From Phytoactinopolyspora halotolerans (GTDB taxonomy: Bacteria > Actinomycetota > Actinomycetes > Jiangellales > Jiangellaceae), in assembly GCF_010550675.1 (NCBI RefSeq), contig NZ_JAAGOA010000012.1:124001-188000 (forward strand): DNA of 64,000 nt, given 5' to 3'. Positions within the stretch are counted from its first letter, which is position 1; the number at the start of each line of letters is the position of its first letter. Shown here piece by piece: positions 25,416 to 34,427 of the stretch. Both the position numbers and the translations under genes were made by a program. The notes below the pieces were generated by a model. That model did no database searches and was not told the DNA's origin. It saw nothing but the letters and a program-made list of their open reading frames with translations.

Positions 25416-25972
25416 CGACCGACCGAACACCCCACGGCCAGAGCGACAAGCCGCAGCCGGGACGGCAGGAGCCCCGGCAACGGTTGCTGCCCGCCGCGCA
25501 CCACGAGCCACCGACTCGCCGCTCGGTGCTGCTCGAGGTGGTCACCCGGGTCCTCTACCCGAGCGTGCTGGTCGTGGCTGCCTACATGGTGGTGGCCGGC
25601 GAGCACCGCACCGGCGGCGGGTTCCCGGCCGGGCTGGTGGTCGGGGCCGGCCTGTCGCTGCGTTTCCTCGCCGGTGGGCCGCACGAGTTCGGCTCCGCCA
25701 TGCCGATCAATCCGGCCAGCCTGCTCGGTACCGGACTCGCCGTGATGGCGGGCTACGGACTGGTGGGCGAACTGGCCGGCGACGGAGCGCTGTCCAGCAC
25801 CACCTGGTCGGTGGACCTGCCGGTCTTCGGCCACCTCGAGGGATCCACGGCGATGATCTTCGACGCCGGCGTGGCCATCCTCGTCGTCGGCCTGGTGGTG
25901 GACGTGCTGCGCGTCATGGGGCCGGGCGTCGCTCCCGATGATCAAGAACCGGAGGAGGAGGACCAGCCGTGA
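25412..25972 (+). CDS. mnhB: Mrp antiporter subunit B
   Basis: 186 residues: polar N-terminal stretch of about 40 residues, then the MnhB domain with four helices (GEHRTGGGFPAGLVVGAGL is diagnostic) and an acidic C-terminal tail. Small hydrophobic subunit of the Mrp complex. Start ATG overlaps the mnhA stop (ATGA). Confidence 0.9.
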   Translation: MTTDRTPHGQSDKPQPGRQEPRQRLLPAAHHEPPTRRSVLLEVVTRVLYPSVLVVAAYMVVAGEHRTGGGFPAGLVVGAGLSLRFLAGGPHEFGSAMPINPASLLGTGLAVMAGYGLVGELAGDGALSSTTWSVDLPVFGHLEGSTAMIFDAGVAILVVGLVVDVLRVMGPGVAPDDQEPEEEDQP

Positions 25973-26334
25973 ACGCCACGAATCTTTCCCTGGCGCTGAC
26001 GATCGGCGTTCTCTACGCGTGCGGCAGCTACCTTTTGATGCAGCGTGCGCTGCTGCGCGTCGTGCTCGGCTTCGTCCTCTTCGGGCACGGCGCGAACCTG
26101 CTCCTGCTGCTCGCCGGAGGCGAGGCCCGGCCCGTGCCGCACGCCGGGACCACGGCACCCGGGGAAGCATCCGACCCGCTGCCACAGGCGATGGCGATCA
26201 CCGCGGTGGTAATCACCTTCGGTACCACCGCGCTGCTGCTGGCGCTGGTCCACCGCGCGATCGTGTTGCACGGTGATGACCTGCACGCCAGCCACACGCT
26301 GCCGCCGCCGGCCGGCAAGGGTGATCAACCGTGA
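25969..26334 (+). CDS. mnhC: Mrp antiporter subunit C
   Basis: 121 residues with three helices, homologous to NuoK (GFVLFGHGANLLLLLAGG; DPLPQAMAITAVVITFGTTA). It links the large antiporter-like subunits in the complex. The GTG start overlaps the mnhB stop (GTGA). Confidence 0.9.
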   Translation: MNATNLSLALTIGVLYACGSYLLMQRALLRVVLGFVLFGHGANLLLLLAGGEARPVPHAGTTAPGEASDPLPQAMAITAVVITFGTTALLLALVHRAIVLHGDDLHASHTLPPPAGKGDQP

Positions 26335-27866
26335 ACGGCGCCGTACCTCTGCTGGTGCTGGGCCCGCTGCTCGGCTCGGCGGTATCGCTGCTGCTGGGTC
26401 CGTGGCCGCGGCTCCAGCGCGCGCTGGGCGCGGTGGTGCTGACCGGATCGCTCGCGGTGGCGGCGAGCCTGCTGGTGGCCGCGGACGACACCGGTCCGGT
26501 GGTGGCCCGGCTGAGCGGCTGGGACGCTCCCGCCGGCATCACCCTGGTGGCCGACCGGCTGTCCGCGCTGGTGCTGACGATCGCATTGGCCATCTGTCTG
26601 GCGATCTTCGGCTACGCCATCGGGCAGGGTTCCGCGGAGGACCGCGTCGAACACGTGCCGTCCGTGTTCCATCCGACGTATCTCGCCCTCGTGGCCGGGA
26701 TCAACATGGCACTGCTCAGCGGTGATCTGTTCAACCTCTTCGTCGGGCTCGAGGTGATGCTGGCGTCGTCCTACGTGCTCATCACCCTCGGCGCCACATC
26801 CGAGCGGGTCCGGCTCGGGGCGATGTACATCGTGATCAGTCTGGGCGCCTCCATCGGGCTGCTCACCACGGTGGCACTGTTCTACGCCACCACCGGCACG
26901 GTCAACCTGGCCGACCTCTCCACCGTGCTCTCGGACGTGCCTCCCCCGGTGCGGACGGCCCTGCAGCTGATGCTGCTCCTGACGCTGGCCACCAAGGCCG
27001 CCGTGGTGCCGCTGCACATGTGGCTGCCGGACAGTTATCCGAGCGCGCCCGCGCCGATCACCGCGCTGTTCGCCGCATTACTCACCAAGATCGCGGTGTA
27101 TGCCCTGATCCGCACCCAGACGTTGCTGTTCCCGCGCGAGGAGCCGTGGCTGCTGCTCCTGGTCCTCGCCGGCGCCACCATGCTGGTCGGCGTCGTCGGC
27201 GGGCTGGTGCAGGACGACGCCAACCGGCTGCTGAGCTTCCTGCTCGTCGGCCATATCGGCTACATGCTGTTCGGGCTCGCCCTCGCCTCCGCGGAGGGCC
27301 TGCGCGGCAGCATCATCTATCTCGTCCACCACATGACCGCGCAGGCCGCCCTCTTCCTCGTCATCGACCTCGCACAGCGACGACGCGGCAGCACGTCACT
27401 GAGCGAACTGGGCCGAGCGACCGCCGCCGCGCCGGCGCTGTCCGGGCTCATCCTGATCGCGGCGCTGAACTTCGGCAGCGTTCCGCCGCTGGCCGGCTTC
27501 GTCGCGAAGCTCGCGCTGCTCCAGGCCGCCGTCACGGACGGGACCGCCGCCGTGATGGCGGTCGCGGCCGTCGCCGTTCTCGCGGCTCTGCTGACGCTTG
27601 CCGTGATGGGCCGGATCTTCGTCCAGCTCTACTGGGGTGCGCCGCCGGCCGAGCTGTCCGAACCGGACGGTGACGCCATCGACGTGCATAGCCGGACCTC
27701 GATGCGACTGATGCGCGGCTCGACCACAGTGGTGGTGTCCGCCGGGATCGTGCTCGCGGCGGCCGCGGGGCCGCTGGCCGCCGTCACCGGCCGAGCCGCC
27801 GAGGACCTGACCGTGCGCACGCCGTACCAGGAGGCCGTCCTGGGTGACCTCGGAGGGCTGCCGTGA
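26331..27866 (+). CDS. mnhD: Mrp antiporter subunit D
   Basis: 511 residues, about fourteen helices, related to NuoN/NuoM. The essential helix-5 Glu is present (LFVGLEVMLASSYVLI), as are the broken-helix Lys regions (TKAAVVPLHMWLPDSYPSAP; LLTKIAVYALIR) and the lipid-side HHMTAQAALFLV. Part of the ion-translocating core with MnhA. GTG start overlaps mnhC (GTGA). Confidence 0.95.
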   Translation: MNGAVPLLVLGPLLGSAVSLLLGPWPRLQRALGAVVLTGSLAVAASLLVAADDTGPVVARLSGWDAPAGITLVADRLSALVLTIALAICLAIFGYAIGQGSAEDRVEHVPSVFHPTYLALVAGINMALLSGDLFNLFVGLEVMLASSYVLITLGATSERVRLGAMYIVISLGASIGLLTTVALFYATTGTVNLADLSTVLSDVPPPVRTALQLMLLLTLATKAAVVPLHMWLPDSYPSAPAPITALFAALLTKIAVYALIRTQTLLFPREEPWLLLLVLAGATMLVGVVGGLVQDDANRLLSFLLVGHIGYMLFGLALASAEGLRGSIIYLVHHMTAQAALFLVIDLAQRRRGSTSLSELGRATAAAPALSGLILIAALNFGSVPPLAGFVAKLALLQAAVTDGTAAVMAVAAVAVLAALLTLAVMGRIFVQLYWGAPPAELSEPDGDAIDVHSRTSMRLMRGSTTVVVSAGIVLAAAAGPLAAVTGRAAEDLTVRTPYQEAVLGDLGGLP

Positions 27867-28399
27867 TGACGCGCCGGATCGGAGACCGCATCCTGCTCGG
27901 AACGTGGTTGCTCGTGCTGTGGTGCCTGCTCTGGGGCCGGCTGAGCGCCGCCGTGGTCGCCTCCGGAGTGGTGGTCGCGGCGCTGGCCCTGGCCGCCGCC
28001 CGGCTTCCGGTGCTACCCGTCGCGTTGCGACCACGCTGGCACCGGCTGCCGGGCGCACTGGTCAGCCTGCTCGTCGACGTCGCCAGGTCCAGCGTCGAGG
28101 TCGCCGCCGCCGCGCTCTCCCGCCGGACCCCGCGCGCCGCCGTCATCAAGGTCACCTTGTCGCAGATCACCGACGTCCAGGCGACGATCGTCGCCAACCG
28201 GATCTCACTGGTGCCCGGCACGCTCGTCATCGACCTCGATCTGGACCTGGAGCGGGACGAGGACACGCTGTACGTCTACGTGGTTCCGGTGCGGGACGCC
28301 GACGACGCGCGGAACAAGGAACGACACGCGGTACAGATGGCCGAGCAGACCATCCAACTGTTCAGCGCCGCGAACCCCCAGCCGAGGAACGGAGGCTGA
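27863..28399 (+). CDS. mnhE: Mrp antiporter subunit E
   Basis: 178 residues: two N-terminal helices followed by a soluble domain with VTLSQITDVQATIVANRISL and the conserved LVPGTLVIDLD motif of MnhE. GTG 27863 overlaps the mnhD stop and has GGAGGG five bases upstream; ATG at 27866 is an equal alternative. Accessory subunit needed for assembly of the antiporter. Confidence 0.9.
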   Translation: MMTRRIGDRILLGTWLLVLWCLLWGRLSAAVVASGVVVAALALAAARLPVLPVALRPRWHRLPGALVSLLVDVARSSVEVAAAALSRRTPRAAVIKVTLSQITDVQATIVANRISLVPGTLVIDLDLDLERDEDTLYVYVVPVRDADDARNKERHAVQMAEQTIQLFSAANPQPRNGG

Positions 28400-28401
28400 C
28401 C

Positions 28402-28665
28402 ATGGCCGTGGTCTTCGTCATCACCGGCACGTTGCTGATGATCGCCGCGCTGCTCACGCTGGTCCGGATGGTCGCGGGCCCGACCACGTGGGACCGGGTG
28501 GTGGCGCTGGACGGATTCGTCTTCGTGACGGTGGGTGGCATCGCCGTGCTGGATGCGGTGCGCGGCGAGGGGTCAGCGATCATGTTGCTGGTCGTGGTCT
28601 CTCTGCTCGGCTTCGTCGGCAGCCTGATGGCGGTCCGGCTCTGGGGTGAGGAGGAGCGGCCATGA
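28402..28665 (+). CDS. mnhF: Mrp antiporter subunit F
   Basis: 87 residues with three helices and the family motif VRMVAGPTTWDRVVALD. The real start is the ATG at 28402 (GGAGG seven bases upstream), two bases after the mnhE stop; the longer frame upstream is a shadow of mnhE. MrpF resembles bile-acid and ion-binding membrane subunits of the complex. Confidence 0.9.
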   Translation: MAVVFVITGTLLMIAALLTLVRMVAGPTTWDRVVALDGFVFVTVGGIAVLDAVRGEGSAIMLLVVVSLLGFVGSLMAVRLWGEEERP

Positions 28666-29033
28666 CCGTCGCGGAGATCCTCGCGTCTGTCTTCCTGCTC
28701 AGCGGGGCGTTGCTGTCCGCCTTCGGGGCGCTCGGGCTGGTACGCATGCCGGACGTCGGCGGCCGGCTGCAGGCGGCGACCAAACTCCAGGTTCCCGGGC
28801 TGCTACTGATCCTGGCCGGTGTCGGGGTGCTCCTCGCCGGAAGCGCGGAGGTGTACCAGCTGGTGATCGTGGCGCTCTTCCAACTCGTCACCGCGCCGGT
28901 GATCGCGCAGCTGGTGGGACGCGCCAGCTACCGGTCCGGCGACATCCGCGCCGATCTGATGGTGGTGGACGACCTGAAGCAGCACCGGGTCACGGGACGA
29001 GGGGAGGCGTCACCCGAGGAGGAATCCGACTAG
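28662..29033 (+). CDS. mnhG: Mrp antiporter subunit G
   Basis: 123 residues, three helices, with ALGLVRMPDVGGRLQAATK, typical of MnhG/PhaG. Start overlaps the mnhF stop (ATGA). Last gene of the operon; a 65-bp gap then separates it from the convergent cupredoxin gene. Confidence 0.9.
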   Translation: MTVAEILASVFLLSGALLSAFGALGLVRMPDVGGRLQAATKLQVPGLLLILAGVGVLLAGSAEVYQLVIVALFQLVTAPVIAQLVGRASYRSGDIRADLMVVDDLKQHRVTGRGEASPEEESD

Positions 29034-29098
29034 CCCGTCTCCCCGGGCGCGCTCTGACGTCGAGCAGGGCACACGCGCCATTCCTGCACCCATGCGAC

Positions 29099-29515
29099 TC
29101 ATTCCGCGACGTCGAGGGTGCCGTGCATCCCGTTCTCGTGGTGCCCCGGCACCGAGCAGTCCAGCACCAGCTGTTCCCCGGCCGCGGCTTCGATCACCAA
29201 CGTCTCCCGGCCACCCGGCTCGATCATGGGGGTGCGCCACGTTCCCTGCTCTCCCTCGACGACGAGGTCGTGCACGGTGCCGCCCGCGTTGGTGACCACC
29301 AGCTCCACCTCACCCGGTCGCGCGATCGCACCACCGGTGTGGATCGACCACTCGGTCAGCCCGATCCGGATATCCGAGCTGGGTGTGCTGCTCTGTTGGC
29401 TGGGCGCGGCGGGTGCCTCGTCCTGGGCGGCCCCGCACCCCGATCCGGTCCATCCCGCCAGTACGCAGACCAGCACCGCCACCACCAGCCGTCCCGGCCG
29501 TCCCAGCCGTCTCAT
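29099..29515 (-). CDS. Cupredoxin-domain lipoprotein
   Basis: 138 residues. A basic and hydrophobic signal with Cys at 27 (WTGSGC) suggests a lipoprotein. The rest is a plastocyanin-like beta barrel with type 1 copper ligands: His 82 (VHDL), Cys 120, His 125 or 126 and Met 130 in CSVPGHHENGM. It should carry electrons or copper on the outer face of the membrane. It is the last gene of the leftward ccm operon (ATGA overlap) and so may serve the caa3 oxidase encoded divergently, as electron carrier or in CuA assembly. Confidence 0.8.
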   Translation of the reverse strand: MRRLGRPGRLVVAVLVCVLAGWTGSGCGAAQDEAPAAPSQQSSTPSSDIRIGLTEWSIHTGGAIARPGEVELVVTNAGGTVHDLVVEGEQGTWRTPMIEPGGRETLVIEAAAGEQLVLDCSVPGHHENGMHGTLDVAE

Positions 29516-30414
29516 CCGCGCTCATCTCCGTTCACCATCGATTCGGCCTGGTCCGCGGCGGGATGGTCCGGAGCGACCTCCAGGAAGCGCCGCAGTAGCT
29601 CGTCACCGGCCGGGTCGCCCTGCTGATGCCGGATGGTGCCGAGGAGCAACAGTCCCTCGGCATGCTCCGGAGCCACGTCCAGCAGCCGCTCCAGCAGCGG
29701 CTCCGCGTCCGCCTGCCGGTCGGCCCGCGCCAGCGAGAACGCCGTCAGATACAGCGCGGACGGATTCCGCGGCTCGAGCCGGGTGGCGGCCTGCAAGTGC
29801 TCGGCGGCCTCGACGTGCCGTCCGCTGTCGCCTAGGGCACGGCCCAACGCGAGCCTCAACTCGACATCACCCGGTGTCTCCTCGACCGCCCGTCCCAGTG
29901 CGCCGACGGGATCCGCCACCGGTGCCGCGGCGGCCGCCCGGTCGGCCCCCCACTGATCGTGCTCGAAGGCGAACCACGCCCCGACGACGATCGTGCACGC
30001 CGCCCCGCCGGCCAACCACCTCGCCGGACGCCCGCCACCACGCGCCCGGACCACCAGCCAGGCCGTGGCCGGTGCCACCACGAGCGGAAGCAACCAGAGC
30101 GCCAGACCGATCCCGTGCTGCGGCGGCTGGAGCAGGACCTGCTGGCCGTAGCGTTCGACGAACCATGCCCGGATCTCGTCGGGGCTCTCTCCCGCGGCCA
30201 GTTTCTCTTCCACGGTGGTCCGCATACTGGTGGCCATCGGTGCGGTCGAGTCGGCCACGCTCTCCGCCGTGCAGGTCGGGCAGCGCAACGTCGTGGCGAC
30301 GGAACGGACGTCGTCCGCGGGCGTCGTCCGCTGCGCCGCCGCGGCAGACCAGAGTCCGAACACCGCGAAGGCGATCGCGGCCAGCATTCCAGCCCAGGCA
30401 AGCCACCGCCGCAT
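29512..30414 (-). CDS. ccmH: Cytochrome c biogenesis protein CcmH fused to a CcmI-like TPR domain
   Basis: 300 residues. An N-terminal signal/anchor is followed by LRCPTCTAESVADS, the CcmH motif with redox Cys 45 and 48; then a membrane helix near 100-120, another near 130-148, and three or four TPR units from about 170 to 290, which in CcmI hold the apocytochrome. It reduces the CxxCH cysteines before haem attachment. The ATG at 30414 touches the stop of the redoxin gene (TGATG). The upstream extension of the open frame is Arg-rich and not part of the protein. Confidence 0.85.
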   Translation of the reverse strand: MRRWLAWAGMLAAIAFAVFGLWSAAAAQRTTPADDVRSVATTLRCPTCTAESVADSTAPMATSMRTTVEEKLAAGESPDEIRAWFVERYGQQVLLQPPQHGIGLALWLLPLVVAPATAWLVVRARGGGRPARWLAGGAACTIVVGAWFAFEHDQWGADRAAAAAPVADPVGALGRAVEETPGDVELRLALGRALGDSGRHVEAAEHLQAATRLEPRNPSALYLTAFSLARADRQADAEPLLERLLDVAPEHAEGLLLLGTIRHQQGDPAGDELLRRFLEVAPDHPAADQAESMVNGDERG

Positions 30415-30941
30415 CACGACGACACCAACCCGTCGAGCGTCTCGTTCAGCCACTCTCTCGTCACCGGACCCTTGTGCCGGGCGAGCACCTTCCCGTCCGC
30501 GTCGACGACGAACGTCTCCGGCAGCCCGACGACGCCCCAATCCACCGCAATGTGACCGTCGCCGTCGAACACGTTGCGGTAACCGTCGGCGCCCCACTCC
30601 TCAGCGGCCCGCTGGGCGTTCCCACGCTCGTCCTGGCTGTTCACGCCGAGCACGGCGAGTTGGTCGTCGGGGTAGCGCCGCTCCGCCTCGAGCAGCACGT
30701 CCACCTCCTGCTCGCAGGGAGGGCACCAGGACGCCCAGAAATTGACCAGGACCACATCCGCGGTGACTTCCGTCAAGTCCAAGGGCTCGCCGTCGAGGCC
30801 TTCACCGCGCAGCGTCGGTGCCGTCTCGCCGGAGGCGGCGTTGGTCGGCTCGTTGACCGCGGCTACCACGTATCCGGCGACCGCCAGCACGGCGACCAGC
30901 ACGGCCACGGGGATGAAGGTGCGCCACCCGCCCGCGGTCAT
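30414..30941 (-). CDS. ccmG: Membrane-anchored thiol-disulfide oxidoreductase, CcmG/DsbE-like
   Basis: 175 residues: one N-terminal helix (about 9-28), then a thioredoxin fold with active site WCPPC (Cys 73 and 76) and a cis-Pro loop VVGLPETFVVD. CcmG-type proteins pass electrons to CcmH and to apocytochrome c outside the membrane. ATG 30941 overlaps the ccmF stop (ATGA). The long upstream open frame lies within ccmF and is ignored. Confidence 0.9.
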   Translation of the reverse strand: MTAGGWRTFIPVAVLVAVLAVAGYVVAAVNEPTNAASGETAPTLRGEGLDGEPLDLTEVTADVVLVNFWASWCPPCEQEVDVLLEAERRYPDDQLAVLGVNSQDERGNAQRAAEEWGADGYRNVFDGDGHIAVDWGVVGLPETFVVDADGKVLARHKGPVTREWLNETLDGLVSS

Positions 30942-32950
30942 CGGGACAGCTCCTGGACCACGGCCTGTTCCGGCGCCTGTTCCGGTGTCTTCTCCGGCGC
31001 CCTCTCCGGCGTCTTCTCCGGCCGCGGAGCTCTCTCCCCCTGCGACGCCGGCACCGCCGGCCGGCTTCCGCGCCGCCTGGGTCCCGGCATCGCGGCGATC
31101 ACGCCGCCGGCGGCGATGACCGCCGCACCGACCCACAGCCACACCAGCATGGGCGTCACGGTCAGCCGGAGGGTGGCCGTCCCACGCTCCGGGTCGACCT
31201 CCAGCACAGCGACCTGGAGATCCTGACCGATGCCGGAGACGTTGGCCGGTGCGGCGGTGACGGTGGACTGGCCCGGAAAGAGGCGCAGCTCTGGTTCCAC
31301 CGTCGCCACCGGCTCTCCACCGTCGGAGAGCAGCACCCGGGCCGACGCCCGGGCTCCACCCTCGCCGTCGGCGAAGCTGCCGACCCCGAGCAGCGTGGCG
31401 GAGGCCGACCCGGAGGTCACCGACTCGCCGGCTGCGACGGTCGTCTGCTGACTAGAGCCGTTCCCGCTCGCGACGATCGCCAGGGCGGTCAAGGCCACAC
31501 CCGCGTGGGCGATGAACGCACCGATCCGCCGTCGGCTCGCCGAGGCCCCGACCTCCTGCGCAAGGCTCACGACGACGAAGACGGCGACGCCGGCCGTCAT
31601 CGGTATCAAAACGCCCTCCGCGCCGCTCACGCCCGCCAGACCGATCGCCGGCAACGCCGCTGCGGCCGGCCAGCGAAACCGGGGCGCGACTCCCCCGACG
31701 CTGTCGCGCCCCCAGCTGGTGAGCGGGCCCACCGCCATGAGCAGCAGGAGGGCGAGGGCCGGCGGCCCGGTGGTGAGGTTGAACCACGGCGCACCGATGG
31801 AGAGCCGGTCGCCGCTGATCAATTCAGTGATGACCGGCGCGACCGTGCCCGCGAAGATGACCGCCGTGATCAGCGCGAGGAGGGCCATCTGGCCGTACAA
31901 CGCGCTCTCCCGGGAGAGCAGGCCCGACACCGCCTCCGCGTCGGCGCCCAGCCGGTTCCGGCGCGCGGCGAGCAGGGCCACCCACCCCACGGACGCGACC
32001 ACGAACACCATCAGCAGCGGCACGCCGAGCGGCGAGTCACTGAAGCTGTGCACGCTGAGCAGCGCACCGGACCGGGTCAGCAACGTTCCCAGGATGACCA
32101 GCAGGAAGGCCGCACCGGCCAGGGTGACCGCACCCGCCGCCCATCCCCTGGTGTGCCTCGGCACCCGCAGCAGGTGGAGCAACGCCGTCGCCAGCAGCCA
32201 CGGCATGAGCGAGACGTTCTCTACCGGGTCCCACGCCCAGTATCCGCCCCAGCCGAGCACGGCGTAGGACCACCACGCGCCCAGGGCCACCCCGGCCGTC
32301 AGGAAGATCCACGCGGCCAGGGTCCACGGCCGGACCGCGCGCGCCCAGCGGCCATCCACCCGGCCACCGGTCAGCGCCCCGACGGCCAGCGCGAACGGCA
32401 CCGCCAGCCCGGCGAACCCGGCGTACAGCATGGGCGGGTGGATCCCCATCGCCGGGTGGTCTCGGAGCAGTGGGTTCGGCCCCGGACCGTCGTCCGGCAC
32501 AGCGTCCACCGCGTCGAACGGCGCCATCCCGAACTGGGTCAGCACCGCGAAGACGCCGACCAACCCGGTCAGCACGGCCATCGCCACGGCATGCGGCACC
32601 GCACCGGCCGACCGTCCCCACCGCCCCACGGCGACCGTGAACGTCGAGAGCACGAGCAGCCATAGGATCAGCGATCCGCCCGCGCCCGCCCAGAGTGCGG
32701 TCACCGCGTAGTAGACAGGGAGGTCGCTGCGGCCGGTCTCGGCCACGAACGCGACGCTCACATCGTTGCTCAGCAGCGCCCATTCCATCAGCAGCACCGC
32801 CGCCAATGCCGCCAGCCACGCCCCCGCGGTGCACCACCGCGCCGTGCGCCGGGCCACCGACCGTCGTGACACCCGCACCCACATGCCGGCGGCGACGACC
32901 CCGAAGAACCCGGCAGCCGTCAGCGCCGCCGTCCCCAGCGCTGGGGTCAT
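30938..32950 (-). CDS. ccmF: Cytochrome c haem lyase CcmF
   Basis: 670 residues, about fifteen helices. The haem-handling WWD region is present at about 225-250 (WSYAVLGWGGYWAWDPVEN). CcmF takes haem from CcmE and attaches it to the CxxCH motif of apocytochromes on the outer face of the membrane. A soluble loop of about 110 residues precedes the last helix. Both ends overlap neighbours by ATGA, so it is tightly coupled to ccmE and ccmG. The C-terminus is a Glu/Pro/Lys-rich tail with degenerate PEKTPERA-like repeats. Confidence 0.9.
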   Translation of the reverse strand: MTPALGTAALTAAGFFGVVAAGMWVRVSRRSVARRTARWCTAGAWLAALAAVLLMEWALLSNDVSVAFVAETGRSDLPVYYAVTALWAGAGGSLILWLLVLSTFTVAVGRWGRSAGAVPHAVAMAVLTGLVGVFAVLTQFGMAPFDAVDAVPDDGPGPNPLLRDHPAMGIHPPMLYAGFAGLAVPFALAVGALTGGRVDGRWARAVRPWTLAAWIFLTAGVALGAWWSYAVLGWGGYWAWDPVENVSLMPWLLATALLHLLRVPRHTRGWAAGAVTLAGAAFLLVILGTLLTRSGALLSVHSFSDSPLGVPLLMVFVVASVGWVALLAARRNRLGADAEAVSGLLSRESALYGQMALLALITAVIFAGTVAPVITELISGDRLSIGAPWFNLTTGPPALALLLLMAVGPLTSWGRDSVGGVAPRFRWPAAAALPAIGLAGVSGAEGVLIPMTAGVAVFVVVSLAQEVGASASRRRIGAFIAHAGVALTALAIVASGNGSSQQTTVAAGESVTSGSASATLLGVGSFADGEGGARASARVLLSDGGEPVATVEPELRLFPGQSTVTAAPANVSGIGQDLQVAVLEVDPERGTATLRLTVTPMLVWLWVGAAVIAAGGVIAAMPGPRRRGSRPAVPASQGERAPRPEKTPERAPEKTPEQAPEQAVVQELSR

Positions 32951-33342
32951 GACTCGCTCTCGGCCGGACGGTACTCGTTCGAGTGCCGGAGCAGCACGGT
33001 GTCGGCGTGGAAGACGCCATCGCCCGCCAGCCGTCCTTCGACGACCGCCCCCTCACCCGGCTGGATCGAGGCCGGCAGCCGGCCCTCATACTCCACCGTC
33101 ACGTCGACGGCACCGTCAGTGAGCAGCAACGACGACGCGTAGTCGGACCGGTCGACCGAGCCGTCCACCACCAGCCCGGACAACCGCATCCGTTCGTCGC
33201 CCGGTTCCACCCCCGCGATCTCGCTCGGCGTGCGGTAGTACACCGTACTCTCGTCGGCGAACCGAGCACCGAGCACGGCGAGGGCCACCACGACGACGCC
33301 GAGCACGGCGATCGCCGACGTCCGGCGGGTGCGCCGGCTCAT
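32947..33342 (-). CDS. ccmE: Haem chaperone CcmE
   Basis: 131 residues: single N-terminal anchor and an OB-fold. The haem-binding motif is H120 with Y124 (LLRHSNEYRP), the HxxxY form known from proteobacterial CcmE, rather than the Cys variant of some Gram-positive and archaeal relatives. It carries haem from CcmC to CcmF. ATG 33342 overlaps the ccmC stop (ATGA). Confidence 0.9.
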   Translation of the reverse strand: MSRRTRRTSAIAVLGVVVVALAVLGARFADESTVYYRTPSEIAGVEPGDERMRLSGLVVDGSVDRSDYASSLLLTDGAVDVTVEYEGRLPASIQPGEGAVVEGRLAGDGVFHADTVLLRHSNEYRPAESES

Positions 33343-34181
33343 GGCGCCTCGACGGCCGCCGCAGCGTGCAGGGCCGCATTGCGGCGCCGGATCACCCAGG
33401 CGGACACCAGCATGACCGCCGTCACGGCGGCCGCCAGGGCGACGGCCATCATGGTGTCGATCGGCGGGCTGGTGCTCGGTCCGAGGATGGTCGGCGGTTG
33501 GTGCAACGTCCGCCACCACAACACGGAGAAATGCACGATCGGGACCATCACGAATCCGCCGATGCCCGCGATCGCGGCCCAGCGCGCGCCCCGGTGAGCG
33601 TCGGAGGCGGCCTGCCGCAGCGACAACTGTCCGACGTAGACCAACAGCAGCCCGGCCGTGCTGACCAGCCGGGCATCCCACGTCCACCAGGTTCCCCACG
33701 TCACCTGCCCCCAGATCCCGCCGGTCACCAGGGTCAGCGCCGTGAGCACCACGCCCACCTCGGCGCACGCACGCGAGCCGAGATCCCAGCGGTGGTGCCT
33801 GGTGTGCAGGTAGGCGAGGCCGCAGAACAGCACGGCGGCGAAGCACAGGTAGGCGGTCCAGGCCACGGGCACGTGGATGTACATGAGCCGCTGCGCGTCG
33901 CCTTGCACCCGATCCTGCGGTGCCGCGAAGGCCAGTACGACAGCCAACGCGACCGCAGCGGCTGGGACGAGGGTCCACCGGTCGGGCCGATGCCGAGGGG
34001 CGAATCGGCGCCAAGAGTCACGCCGAGGGGCCAGTTCGCGTCGGGAATCGAACTCGTGCCCAGGATCGAACCCGCGCCCAGGATCGAGCCTGCGCCCAGG
34101 ATCGAACCGAACCCGATGCCGGCCCCGGCGGTCAGGATGGGCGCGCTCCGTGGGTCGACGGTCTGTCGTCCGCAGGGCCAT
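33339..34181 (-). CDS. ccmC: Haem exporter/presenter CcmC
   Basis: 280 residues with six helices and the WWD motif (WGTWWTWDARL near 160-170), flanked by conserved His. CcmC loads haem onto CcmE. It is the first gene of the leftward operon, with GGAGG nine bases before ATG 34181. The first 70 residues are an unusual Arg/Asp-rich extension containing six-residue FDPGRR-like repeats; the family normally begins close to its first helix. A start inside this extension cannot be excluded. Confidence 0.85.
   Translation of the reverse strand: MALRTTDRRPTERAHPDRRGRHRVRFDPGRRLDPGRGFDPGHEFDSRRELAPRRDSWRRFAPRHRPDRWTLVPAAAVALAVVLAFAAPQDRVQGDAQRLMYIHVPVAWTAYLCFAAVLFCGLAYLHTRHHRWDLGSRACAEVGVVLTALTLVTGGIWGQVTWGTWWTWDARLVSTAGLLLVYVGQLSLRQAASDAHRGARWAAIAGIGGFVMVPIVHFSVLWWRTLHQPPTILGPSTSPPIDTMMAVALAAAVTAVMLVSAWVIRRRNAALHAAAAVEAP
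34054..34107 (-). repeat. 18-bp tandem repeat in the ccmC 5' end
   Basis: Three 18-bp units sharing GCCCAGGATCGA (plus-strand) encode FDPGRR, LDPGRG, FDPGHE in the N-terminal extension of CcmC; a fourth degenerate unit follows. It is the same kind of minisatellite as in the mnhA tail and the cytochrome c lipoprotein. Confidence 0.8.
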
Positions 34182-34427
34182 CGATCGGCACCTCCGTCAG
34201 CTCGAGAATTGCGACCGACCGGCGCCGGACCGTCCGGCCCCGGGCACCGCTGGGGCAGCCCCTACCCGTTGACCGGCAAAGCATGCACCGGCGCACAGGC
34301 GCGATGCGCGACGGCTTCTCTATGGGTTGTTTGTCTCCGCCACGACGGGGTACGTCCGGCGCAAGGGCCGGCCAGTGGTCCGGCTCTGTAACAGCGGACC
34401 CGAGGCGGCGAGGGAGGGCGCTGACGC
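34182..34427. promoter_or_regulatory. Divergent promoter region of the ccm and cox/qcr operons
   Basis: 246 bp between the ccmC start (leftward) and the coxB start (rightward). It must hold both promoters. A TTGTTT element near 34327 is the only part that stands out; no clear palindrome or full sigma consensus can be named with confidence. Shared control of haem attachment and the haem proteins is implied by the layout. Confidence 0.5.

Noticed and set aside
34054-34107. Operator cluster for the ccm/cox promoter
   Set aside because: The repeat is in phase with the ccmC frame and encodes hexapeptides, so a coding minisatellite explains it better.
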